A stretch of 27,432 nt of DNA from Pseudomonadota bacterium (GTDB lineage: Bacteria; Desulfobacterota; Syntrophobacteria; Syntrophobacterales; Syntrophobacteraceae), in NCBI GenBank assembly GCA_023416335.1, contig JAEZHY010000067.1, positions 1 to 27,432 of the forward strand, in the 5' to 3' direction. The translations under genes and the position numbers were made by a program. Positions 7,577 to 14,831 of this stretch are shown one piece after another. Position 1 is the stretch's first letter, and every line of letters begins with the position of its first letter. Under the pieces are notes generated by a model, which saw only the letters and a list, made by a program, of their open reading frames with translations, was not told where the DNA came from and made no database searches.

Positions 7577-7939
7577 ATGGGAATTAGCATGCTTGAGATG
7601 ATCGAAAGAGATCACATGCGCTTCGATATCCCGGCTTACCGGATCGGCGATACCGTAAAAGTGCACGTTAAAATTCGCGAAGGAGACAAGGAGCGCATCC
7701 AGATCTTCGAAGGCCTGGTGATCCGTACCCACAGAGGCCGGATGGGCGCCACGCTCACAGTGCGCAAGGTATCCTACGGTGTCGGAGTCGAACGTATCTT
7801 TCCCGTTCATTCCCCCCAGATAGACAGGATCGAGATCCTGCGTCGCGGACGTATTCGCAGATCGAGACTCTACTACCTGCGGCAGCGTGTCGGAAAAGCG
7901 GCAAGAATTCGGGAAAAGCGCGAACCGGCCAAGGGCTAG
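7577..7939 (+). CDS. rplS: 50S ribosomal protein L19
   Basis: L19 sits at the 30S-50S interface. The 120-residue product has the expected signatures: [29 protein letters not shown] is spread over residues about 18-46, then [31 protein letters not shown] and the basic tail [20 protein letters not shown] at 7564-7569 supports the ATG at 7577; an in-frame ATG at 7589 is less well placed. A perfect TATAAT (7552-7557) lies 20 bp upstream but without a good -35, so I do not call a promoter. Confidence 0.97.
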   Translation: MGISMLEMIERDHMRFDIPAYRIGDTVKVHVKIREGDKERIQIFEGLVIRTHRGRMGATLTVRKVSYGVGVERIFPVHSPQIDRIEILRRGRIRRSRLYYLRQRVGKAARIREKREPAKG

Positions 7940-7976
7940 AGCCCGCAAGGCCCGTTGCTCCATACTAAGCGGTGCG

Positions 7977-7996
7977 GGAAACCCGACCGGGTTTCC
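7977..7996. repeat. Perfect 9-bp palindrome after rplS
   Basis: GGAAACCCG (7977-7985) and CGGGTTTCC (7988-7996) are exact reverse complements with only two bases between; GGT and ACC can pair further out. No T-run follows, so it is more likely an RNA processing or stabilising hairpin, or a protein-binding site, than a terminator. Confidence 0.5.
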
Positions 7997-8005
7997 ACCG
8001 ATCGA

Positions 8006-8064
8006 GCGGACTCCGGCTATGCAAGCGCCCCGTTCCGGGTGTAATGACCGGAGTCGCTTTGTTT
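8006..8064 (+). terminator. Possible terminator between rplS and rnhB
   Basis: GACTCCGG (8009-8016) pairs perfectly with CCGGAGTC (8048-8055), extended by GC/GC pairs around a bulge, and is followed by TTTGTTT (8058-8064). The 31-base loop includes a smaller CCCG/CGGG stem. The long loop makes this weaker than a canonical intrinsic terminator, but the position, in a 203-bp gap, fits the end of a ribosomal transcript. Confidence 0.35.
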
Positions 8065-8142
8065 ATCGGATCGGCACATTGAATTTGCGCCTGCCGCTTG
8101 CGAATATCTTCGTGCGCGGACGATAGTCTTCGGGAAGAACGC

Positions 8143-8817
8143 ATGCAGCAGAAACTATTCGAAACCCCGGCGGTGGCTGTTGATATGCGCCTCTATGAAA
8201 AAGAGGCCTACCGGCGGGGTTTTCGTTTAATCACGGGCATCGACGAAGCCGGCCGCGGTCCTCTCGCCGGTCCCGTCGTGGCTGCAGCGGTAATCCTCCC
8301 CCGACTTACGCGTCTCCCCGGAGTCACCGATTCCAAGTGCCTCACCCCAGCCCAGAGAGACGTTTTCGCTGAAAAGATCCGTTCCCGAGCTGCCGGCATC
8401 GGAATCGGCGTGGTCGATAACGTCGAAATCGACCGGATCAACATCCTCCAGGCGACATTCCGCGCAATGATAATGGCAATCGAACAGATGGGGCTCAAGC
8501 CTGACTTTCTTCTCATAGACGGCCCTTATAAGCTGCCGCTCGAAGTCGAACAGAAGGGTATCCCCCAGGGTGACAGCCTTTCTCTTTCCATCGCCTCGGC
8601 CTCGATTATCGCCAAGGTATATCGGGACGGGCTCATGTGCGAATACCACGAGAAATACCCTCAATATGGTTTCGATGTGCACAAGGGGTATGCAACCGCC
8701 AGACATTGCGAAGCCATCCGCAAGTACGGCCCCTGCCCCCTCCATCGAATGAGTTTCCGCGGAGTGATTGCAGGTACGGAGTGCCGTATCGATCATGATG
8801 AGGAACCGTTATTATAA
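8143..8817 (+). CDS. rnhB: Ribonuclease HII
   Basis: RNase HII cuts RNA in RNA/DNA hybrids and removes single misincorporated ribonucleotides. The 224-residue product has the catalytic GIDEAGRGPLAGPVV motif (Asp34-Glu35), LLIDGPYKLP with Asp126, and SIASASIIAKVYRD with Asp162, completing the DEDD metal site, then YGFDVHKGYAT. I start at ATG 8143 after GGAAGA; the frame also extends 15 codons upstream to a TTG. The 3' end overlaps yraN by 23 bp, indicating coupled translation of rnhB-yraN-rsmI. Confidence 0.95.
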   Translation: MQQKLFETPAVAVDMRLYEKEAYRRGFRLITGIDEAGRGPLAGPVVAAAVILPRLTRLPGVTDSKCLTPAQRDVFAEKIRSRAAGIGIGVVDNVEIDRINILQATFRAMIMAIEQMGLKPDFLLIDGPYKLPLEVEQKGIPQGDSLSLSIASASIIAKVYRDGLMCEYHEKYPQYGFDVHKGYATARHCEAIRKYGPCPLHRMSFRGVIAGTECRIDHDEEPLL

Positions 8818-9163
8818 AGGCAGGGAAGGGGAAATCGCGGCAGCCGACTTCCTGACGAGCAGCGGGGTCAAAATCCTGCACAGAAACTTCCGTTGCCCAC
8901 CGGGAGAAATCGACCTCATAGCGAAAGACGGAAGAACAATCGTCTTTGTGGAGGTCCGAAGCCGGCAGGCCGACGGGTTCGGCAGCCCCGAGGAATCCAT
9001 TACCGCAACAAAGCGACGACGCCTGACCCGGGCCGCTATGTGGTTCCTGAAGCAGCACGGACATCTGGACTGCCCTGCCCGCTTTGACGTCGTGGCAATC
9101 AGGTGGAGGGGCGAAACCCCGGAAATCAACTGGATGATCAATGCCTTCGAAGCAGGCCGTTGA
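8795..9163 (+). CDS. yraN: YraN family (UPF0102) nuclease-like protein
   Basis: The roughly 122-residue protein carries the UPF0102 signature: GREGEIAAADFL, then GEIDLIAKDGRTIVFVEVRSR, which is a restriction-endonuclease-like core (E...D...ExR pattern; many relatives have EVK). The molecular function of the family is uncertain. Two adjacent ATGs (8795, 8798) are possible starts; both lie inside the end of rnhB. It is followed by rsmI, whose start overlaps the yraN end by 23 bp. The rnhB-yraN-rsmI order agrees with a shared transcript. Confidence 0.88.
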   Translation: MMRNRYYKGREGEIAAADFLTSSGVKILHRNFRCPPGEIDLIAKDGRTIVFVEVRSRQADGFGSPEESITATKRRRLTRAAMWFLKQHGHLDCPARFDVVAIRWRGETPEINWMINAFEAGR

Positions 9164-10022
9164 AAAAAATGAAAGGGAGGGGGAAGGCAGACTCTTCATC
9201 ATAGCGACTCCCATCGGAAATCTCTCGGACATCACCCTGAGAGCACTCGAAACGCTCCGCGCGGTTGACCTGGTTGCCGCCGAAGATACCCGCCATACAC
9301 GAAAACTTCTCTCCTATTACGATATCCACAAACCGCTTATCAGTTATCATGAGCACAACGCACGGCAACGAGGAATCGAACTGCTCGAAAAGGTCCGGGA
9401 AGGGCAGAAAATCGGGATCGTTACCGATGCTGGGACCCCGGGCATATCCGATCCCGGAATGCTGCTGATCGAAGCAGCCCTGGAGCAGGGCATCGAACCC
9501 GTGCCGATTCCCGGCCCCACCGCGCTCATAACGGCACTGATAGCAAGCGGATTATCGACGCATCCTTTCGCGTTCCTGGGCTTTGCTCCGGCCAGAGGAA
9601 CGGAACGGAAGCGCTTTTTCGAAAAGTATAAAGCTCTTGAGATGACCTGCATCCTGTACGAATCGCCCAAAAGACTGGCCAGGACTCTCCAGGACATAAC
9701 CGATACCTGGGGCGACAGACGGATAGCGGTTGCCCGCGAGTTGACCAAAATTCACGAGGAGATCTTCCGCGGCACCGTCTCGGGAGCAATGAAACATTTC
9801 GAGAACGAACCCAAAGGCGAATTGACCCTAGTCGTAGAAGGCAGCACAAAGGAGTCGCTCCAGGCTGAGCCCGTCAACTGGGAGGACGAACTGCGTTCCC
9901 TGCTGGAGCAGGGGATCTCTTCGAAGGAAGCCGCTTCCACAATTGCAGGCCGTTTTAACCTGCCCCGCCGGCTTGTGTACCAGACAGCTCTGAGGATGAA
10001 GAAAGATATCGAAGACCGTTGA
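9141..10022 (+). CDS. rsmI: 16S rRNA 2'-O-ribose C1402 methyltransferase RsmI
   Basis: RsmI methylates the ribose of C1402 in the decoding centre of 16S rRNA. The 293-residue protein shows the tetrapyrrole-methylase-type fold: LFIIATPIGNLSDITLRALE, DLVAAEDTRHTRKLL, IVTDAGTPGISDPG, PIPGPTALITALIASGL, then LYESPKRLARTL and a C-terminal helical domain. Length matches the family (about 280-290). The ATG at 9141 lies inside the yraN end. This is the last gene of the housekeeping block; a repeat-filled gap of more than 500 bp follows. Confidence 0.95.
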   Translation: MPSKQAVEKNEREGEGRLFIIATPIGNLSDITLRALETLRAVDLVAAEDTRHTRKLLSYYDIHKPLISYHEHNARQRGIELLEKVREGQKIGIVTDAGTPGISDPGMLLIEAALEQGIEPVPIPGPTALITALIASGLSTHPFAFLGFAPARGTERKRFFEKYKALEMTCILYESPKRLARTLQDITDTWGDRRIAVARELTKIHEEIFRGTVSGAMKHFENEPKGELTLVVEGSTKESLQAEPVNWEDELRSLLEQGISSKEAASTIAGRFNLPRRLVYQTALRMKKDIEDR

Positions 10023-10111
10023 GCGGAATCGCAGGCACCGGTCAATAATTTGACTGGAATGCCGCGCTCAGAGCCCAGACCTTTGCGATATGCCTCTCCG
10101 CCCCCCGCAGG

Positions 10112-10369
10112 GCAGCATAGCCACAACCAAAATTCAAAAACAAACCCCCTTAACCACGAAATACACGGAAATCACGAAAGAAAACAATAGGATAAGGCCT
10201 AGGATGGATAGAGCGGAGAGACTGTGTTGTTGTCGATGAAAACCAGCCCGACCCCGGTCGGTTACGACACAGCCTCGGAGCACAACCCATCGTTCTTGGA
10301 TGAGCGATACGAGTACGAAATTCACGAAAATGCCGTTTAGTTCCCCTCGGCTCTACGTGCGTCTAAGAG
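10112..10369 (+). repeat. Mosaic dispersed element, inverted copy at 1021-1276
   Basis: The element reads AGCATAGCC, TTAACCACGAAATACACGG, AAACAATAGGATAAGG, GGAT...GAGCGGAG, nested miniature element, CGGAGCAC-AACCCATCG, GATGAGCGATACGAG, CACGAAAATGCCG. The backbone is the same as the 183-bp units at 1-335, which lack the nested insertion. Confidence 0.8.
10219..10275. mobile_element. 57-bp miniature inverted-repeat element, second copy
   Basis: AGACTGTGTTGT (10219-10230) and ACGACACAGCCT (10264-10275) are terminal inverted repeats matching at 10 of 12 positions. CGGAG occurs on both sides (10214-10218 and 10276-10280). The core shares GATGAAAACCAGC with the reverse complement of the copy at 1115-1173. 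This copy is more diverged than the first. Confidence 0.6.
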
Positions 10370-10547
10370 GTTGATGTCAAACGATTTACAAAATCGTCGG
10401 CATGGAAATCTTGTTCAAAAAGCAAGAAAATGCCTGATAGTAGTACAGAAGCCCACGAACAGAAGCCAAACATCCCGACCTGAGCCGGATCGCGTACCGC
10501 CGGGCAAAACCATGGCCCGAAAGATGCATACAAAAGGAGGTGAACAT

Positions 10548-10676
10548 TTGCCGGATGAGCCGGGCCGTCCGCCGGGCGGTGAACTTCAATTTTATTTTAG
10601 AAAGCGGCAAACGAACAGGCAGGCGGCGATAGAAGGCCAAGTAAAGGGAAAAAGATGGCGGACCCCATTTATCTGA
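10548..10676 (+). CDS. Possible 42-residue ORF with perfect Shine-Dalgarno and TTG start
   Basis: AAAAGGAGGTGA at 10531-10542 is an essentially perfect ribosome-binding site ending a few bases before TTG 10548. The frame encodes a small basic peptide (PDEPGRPPGGELQFYFRKRQ, then further Arg/Lys-rich residues) and stops at 10676, 22 bases inside the next gene, which starts at 10655. I recognise no family. The arrangement would couple its translation to that of the large glycosyltransferase. Alternatively the site is a chance purine run; the same frame is also open upstream to about 10371. Confidence 0.35.
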   Translation: MPDEPGRPPGGELQFYFRKRQTNRQAAIEGQVKGKRWRTPFI

Positions 10677-13600
10677 ACATCGGCAGCGGCGATCATAAGC
10701 TTCCCGGATTCATCAACATCGACAGTACCCCCGGCGCAGACATACTGGCGGACGTGAGAAAGGGTCTACCGTTCGGCAGCAACACCGCCGAGGGCATTTA
10801 TAATGAACATTTCATGGAGCATCTGACCCAGGCCGAAGGAGTGGCCTTTCTGCGCGAATGTCGCCGAGTGCTCGTCGGGAACGGGCGTCTGCGCGTCGCC
10901 ATGCCGGACCTGGACGATGCGGTTCAGGCCTACGTGGATAATACATGGTCCCAGAGGGACTGGATACACCGGTTTGGTCTGGAGTGGATCGACAACCGAT
11001 GCGAGATGCTGAACATCTCCATGCGCGAATGGGGTCACAAGTGGCTCTACAATGAAGCGGAACTCACCAGGCTCGCATCTCTGGCCGGACTTACCCCGGT
11101 GAAACGCTGCGCCCTCGGGCAAAGCGATCACCCCAGGTTCCGGGGCCTTGAGCACCGCCGAGAGTCGAACCTCATCCTCGAGTTCGTCAAATCACGGCCC
11201 CGCTCGGAACGAGACGGTCTGGCAAGCGTCCTCATACCTGCCTTCAATTCCAAATATTTCAGGGAGATGATTGAAAGCGCGCTGAATCAGACCTACCCAC
11301 ACTTCGAGGTGATCGTCTGCGACGACTGTCCTTCCGACGACATTTCGGAACTGGTGGCCCGGTATTCGGCTTCGGACCGCAGGATAAAGTACTTCCGAAA
11401 CGAAAAACGTCTCGGCGAATACCACAATCGCCTGAAATGTTTCGATCTGGCACAAGGCGAATATATCAAGTTCCTCAACGACGACGACCGTCTGCACCCT
11501 GATTGCCTCAAACGAATGGTCGAATGCCTCGAGCGGTTTCCGGACGTAACGCTCGCGACATCTCACCGGCAGTTGATAAATGAAAACGGTCAATACCTGC
11601 AGGACATAACTTCGACACAGCGGCCCGTGCATGTGGACTGCCTCCTGGACGGTCCTTCCCTGGCAAACGCGTTACTGGCCACAAAGGTCAATTTCATCGG
11701 CGAGCCCACGACCACCCTCTTTCGGAAACGCGACCTCGCAGGCACAAGGCCGGACATCTTCAGCTTTGGGGGCCGCTCCACCAAATGCAATATAGAGGGA
11801 ATGTGGCTGACGCTGTTGAGCAAGGGGGATGCGATCTACCTGACGCAGAGTCTAAGCTGCTTCCGCCTTCATCCGGACCAGGCCTGCCGGCAGCAGGCCG
11901 CGGTAGAAACGGGCACCGCGGCGTGGCAGCAGCACAGGTTTGATGGAATGAGGTTCGGCCTGTTTAATCCCCAACAGCCGGTGCGAATAAATGCAACCCC
12001 TCTGAATGCCCTTCTCCAATCCAGGAACGGAGGGTACGCAAACACTCCGACATTGCCGAACCGCGCGGGTCAGAGTTCGAAACCGCCCCGGCCGCGGGCA
12101 AGCATCATCATAGTCACTCGCAACTCGGCCCGCACTCTGAGGAACTGTCTCGATAGCGTACTCCAGTTTTCGGCTTCCGCGGAAATCATCGTACTCGACA
12201 ACGCGTCCACCGATGAGACCCGCTCTATTCTCGCGGCCTATGGCAGCCGGATCGTAACCATTCCGAACGAGGGGAATACCGGTTTTGCCCGCGCCTGCAA
12301 CCAGGGGATCCTGGTATCCTCCGGAGAATACGTTGTCCTGTTGAACCCGGACACCGTGGTGACCCCCGGCTGGCTGGAAGGCATGCTGGCCCACTTCAGA
12401 CCGGGCGTGGGGGCTGTCGGCCCAGTTTCGAATTATGTAATGGGGCTTCAAAAACTTAGTTTCTACCTGCGCGGCAATGTTCCGCCCGTGATCGGAGAGA
12501 TCGATCTCGCCGAAAGGCTGGCCAGCCAGAATCGGGGCCAGTCAGTTCAGACCAAGTTGCTGATCGGATTTTGCATCGCTTTCCCTCGTCATATTCTTGA
12601 CGAGATGGGCCTCCTCGACGCCGATTTATTCTTTGGAGACGATGACCTCGACATATCCTGGCGCCTGAGAATGCGCGGCTACAAACTCCTCGTTGCTGCG
12701 GACGTCTTCGTCCACCACGAAGGGAACGCAAGCCTCAAATCCACCGAGAAAACGACCGCCGACCGGATTATGGAGGAAAGCTCGAATATCCTTTATGAAA
12801 AACTCGTCAGGCACTACGGAGAGGGGAATGTACCGACCGCCATGGACCTGTGGGGGATAGACTGTTTCAAACCGACAAACGCTCGTCTTCGGCCGATCCC
12901 GGCTTCCTCCGAACCGACGCTGACCACGATGGTCATCCTGACATTCAACCAGCTCGAGCACACCCGCCTGTGCCTGGAGAGCATCGAACGGTGTACCCCC
13001 CTTCCGCACGAACTCATTATCGTGGACAACGGGTCCACCGACGGCACGGTAGACTACCTGCGCGAGTATGCGGCCGCGCATTCAAATACGCGGGTCATTG
13101 CGAATTCTACCAATCGCGGTTTCGCCGCGGGGAACAATCAGGGGCTGGCGCTGGCGCGGGGAAATAACATCCTGCTGCTCAATAATGACACGGTGGTTCC
13201 GCCCGGCTGGCTGGAACGCATGCTCTCCGTATTCGACCGCCATCCCGAGGCAGGTCTTGTCGGCCCAATGTCGAACTACGTATCGGGTCCGCAACTTATC
13301 CCCGGTATTTCCTATCACGGCCTGCCCGAAATGGAGGCGTTTGCAGCGCGCTGGTCGGCGGAGAACGCCGGACAGGTCATACAGAGCGAAGTGCGCCTGG
13401 TCGCCTTTTGCCTGCTCGTCCGGCGCCAGGTTATCGAGAAAATCGGCGGCCTTGACGAACGGTTCGGCAGCGGAAATTTCGAGGACGACGACTTCTGCAT
13501 ACGAGCGGCCCTGTTCGGATACGGCGCAATGATCGCGAAAGACGCTTTCGTTCACCATACCGGAAGCCAGACTTTCAAAGGATCGAACATCGACCTCAAC

Positions 13601-13810
13601 AGGGCGATGTTCCGAAACTGGGCACTTTTTAAAGACAAATGGGGAATTGCCCCCGAAACACCCATCGAAGCCGGGTATCACGTCAGACTGTCGCCCGCCG
13701 ACCAGAACAGGGCATATTTCTCCCTGCCGGATTTGAAAGAGAGCCATAGTCCCGATGAAGGCGGCAAATGGTGGCATGAGGTCGGCACGAGAAAAGCCGT
13801 CGATTTTTGA
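10655..13810 (+). CDS. Methyltransferase-GT2-GT2-GT2 fusion protein (multidomain glycosyltransferase)
   Basis: A 1051-residue protein with four recognisable modules. Residues 1-185 are a class I SAM-methyltransferase-like domain (YLNIGSGDHKLPGFINID, then NEHFMEHL and ECRRVL). Residues about 189-440 form a first family-2 glycosyltransferase (SVLIPAFNS, FLNDDDRL with Asp276-278). Residues about 480-735 form a second (ASIIIVTRNSARTL, LLNPDTVVTPGW with Asp566). Residues about 756-1010 form a third (VILTFNQLEHTRLCLESI, LLNNDTVVPPGW with Asp845). Modules 2 and 3 share the pattern NPDT/NNDT-VV-PGWLE-ML and GP-SNYV, so they probably arose by duplication. It is soluble, with no membrane segment. It likely adds several sugars in order to a glycan or glycoprotein; donor and acceptor are unknown. 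GGGAAAAAG precedes the ATG. Confidence 0.85.
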   Translation: MADPIYLNIGSGDHKLPGFINIDSTPGADILADVRKGLPFGSNTAEGIYNEHFMEHLTQAEGVAFLRECRRVLVGNGRLRVAMPDLDDAVQAYVDNTWSQRDWIHRFGLEWIDNRCEMLNISMREWGHKWLYNEAELTRLASLAGLTPVKRCALGQSDHPRFRGLEHRRESNLILEFVKSRPRSERDGLASVLIPAFNSKYFREMIESALNQTYPHFEVIVCDDCPSDDISELVARYSASDRRIKYFRNEKRLGEYHNRLKCFDLAQGEYIKFLNDDDRLHPDCLKRMVECLERFPDVTLATSHRQLINENGQYLQDITSTQRPVHVDCLLDGPSLANALLATKVNFIGEPTTTLFRKRDLAGTRPDIFSFGGRSTKCNIEGMWLTLLSKGDAIYLTQSLSCFRLHPDQACRQQAAVETGTAAWQQHRFDGMRFGLFNPQQPVRINATPLNALLQSRNGGYANTPTLPNRAGQSSKPPRPRASIIIVTRNSARTLRNCLDSVLQFSASAEIIVLDNASTDETRSILAAYGSRIVTIPNEGNTGFARACNQGILVSSGEYVVLLNPDTVVTPGWLEGMLAHFRPGVGAVGPVSNYVMGLQKLSFYLRGNVPPVIGEIDLAERLASQNRGQSVQTKLLIGFCIAFPRHILDEMGLLDADLFFGDDDLDISWRLRMRGYKLLVAADVFVHHEGNASLKSTEKTTADRIMEESSNILYEKLVRHYGEGNVPTAMDLWGIDCFKPTNARLRPIPASSEPTLTTMVILTFNQLEHTRLCLESIERCTPLPHELIIVDNGSTDGTVDYLREYAAAHSNTRVIANSTNRGFAAGNNQGLALARGNNILLLNNDTVVPPGWLERMLSVFDRHPEAGLVGPMSNYVSGPQLIPGISYHGLPEMEAFAARWSAENAGQVIQSEVRLVAFCLLVRRQVIEKIGGLDERFGSGNFEDDDFCIRAALFGYGAMIAKDAFVHHTGSQTFKGSNIDLNRAMFRNWALFKDKWGIAPETPIEAGYHVRLSPADQNRAYFSLPDLKESHSPDEGGKWWHEVGTRKAVDF

Positions 13811-13877
13811 CGGAGTGGACGTACTCGAGTGCCGCGATCGCCCTGATAAAGAATCTGTCTCTCAGCAAGTATTGAAA

Positions 13878-14268
13878 ATGACTTCTCCTCTCGAGAAGCC
13901 GCATACGTTACGCGGCCTGCTTGCCGAGTCTTGAAGACTTCTGCGGGGGGGCTGAAGGAAATCCGGGAAACCCATTGGCTCACCAACAACGGCCCGGTGG
14001 TCAGGCGCTCCGAGAAGGAGCTCTCCAATTATCTCGAAACGGAAAATCTCTGCCTTTTCAACAACGGCACGCTTGCTCTCCAGATCGCTCTTCAGGGCAT
14101 GGAGATCTCGGGGGAGGTCATCACCACCCCTACGCTTTCGTAGCGACCACTCATGCTCTTTTCCGGACAAGGCATCTTCGTGGACATAGAGCCGGATTAT
14201 TACACTCTCGACCCGGAGAAGGTCGAGGCGGCCATACCCCCCCGGATGCCCGCGATTCCTGCGGTGGA
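13878..14268 (+). pseudogene. Degenerate N-terminal fragment of a DegT/DnrJ/EryC1 sugar aminotransferase
   Basis: Pieces of one PLP-dependent sugar aminotransferase can be read in order only by switching frames: MTSPLEKPH (from ATG 13878), VTRPA (about 13905), LPSLEDFCGG (about 13921), LKEIRETHWLTNNGP through ETENLCLFNNGTLALQIAL and GEVITTP (13950-14130), YAFVATTHALF (about 14131-14165), then IFVDIEPDYYTLDPEKVEAA (to about 14240). That is at least five frame changes, one at a run of seven G residues. The catalytic lysine region and C-terminal two thirds are absent. Relatives make amino sugars for O-antigens or glycoproteins. The flanking genes are intact, so sequencing error alone is unlikely. 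Confidence 0.75.
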
Positions 14269-14334
14269 GGAGCGCCGGCATTATCGTGCCCGACGGCCGG
14301 ATTTTGCACTCGCCGCCGGCGCACCCTGCGTTAT

Positions 14335-14357
14335 GGCGGCGGTTTCCCGACCGCGGC
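14335..14357. repeat. REP-like hairpin, CGGTTTCCCGACCG family
   Basis: GGCGGCGGT-TTCCCG-ACCGCGGC pairs for five bases next to the loop, then one mismatch, then two more pairs. The loop and inner stem match the elements at 17846-17867 and 22150-22171. Confidence 0.5.
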
Positions 14358-14540
14358 ATTTGCGAAAAAGAGCGGCCGAAACCCTTTCATCCAAACTACG
14401 GTTCTCCATCCGACTTCGAACCTAACTTTTCTATTTTTGCCCGCCCGTTTTGAGTTTGGCCAACATATTGCAAAGAAAGCAAGTGTTCGGTTTCTCAATC
14501 TTCCGACACTACGATCTCAATGCATTCTGGAGGAGAGGTT

Positions 14541-14831
14541 TTGACGGCTTCGGAATTCACTTTTGCTCCTTCCACGGCGCCCACGGCAAACATGCCGGGA
14601 GGCGGAATGCGTGATATGCCGCCGCTCGACGGGAGAATCCGTCCCAAAGCGTTTGGAGAGTCCCTGTCGGCGCTTCTCTTTCCGAGTGCAGAAGCCTCCG
14701 GCTGCGCCGAGCCAATTTTGACGGACGTCTGTATTGTTCCGAACAGTCCCGGAGGGAAAAACGTCAAAAAACTGGCGAAGCAGAAGCACATCGGCGGGTT
14801 TCCAAAGGAATATGATCATCATGTCCAATAG
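14541..14831 (+). CDS. Possible 96-residue hypothetical protein, TTG start
   Basis: GGAGGAGAGG (14529-14538) precedes TTG 14541; an in-frame ATG lies at 14520 ahead of this site. The product is low in recognisable motifs: TASEFTFAPSTAPTANMPGG, then IRPKAFGESLSALLF, and a basic stretch GGKNVKKLAKQKHIGGF near the end. I know no family. The frame stops at 14831, inside the next gene (start 14812), giving a translational-coupling layout like that before 10655. The opposite strand is also open here (14495-14791), which lowers confidence. Confidence 0.35.
   Translation: MTASEFTFAPSTAPTANMPGGGMRDMPPLDGRIRPKAFGESLSALLFPSAEASGCAEPILTDVCIVPNSPGGKNVKKLAKQKHIGGFPKEYDHHVQ

Larger units (their letters stand above)
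10023..10547. other. Gene-free repeat-bearing gap between rsmI and the glycosyltransferase island
   Basis: No credible gene. Most of the space is the dispersed mosaic element at 10112-10369. Just beyond it, a perfect 7-bp palindrome ACGATTT-ACA-AAATCGT lies at 10381-10397. TTGTTC at 10411-10416 could be a poor -35 box, but no matching -10 convinces me. The gap marks the switch from conserved housekeeping genes to accessory DNA. Confidence 0.6.
13811..14540. other. Gap with a decayed gene and a REP-like hairpin
   Basis: This stretch holds the broken aminotransferase described separately (13878-14268) and a palindrome at 14335-14357. From about 14360 to 14520 I see nothing recognisable apart from moderate A/T enrichment (TTTTCTATTTTTGCCCG near 14428). 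Confidence 0.6.

Noticed and set aside
14495..14791. 98-codon minus-strand frame opposite 14541-14831
   Set aside because: Both strands are open here. The plus frame has the better ribosome-binding site and faces the same way as its neighbours, so I list only that one, at low confidence.
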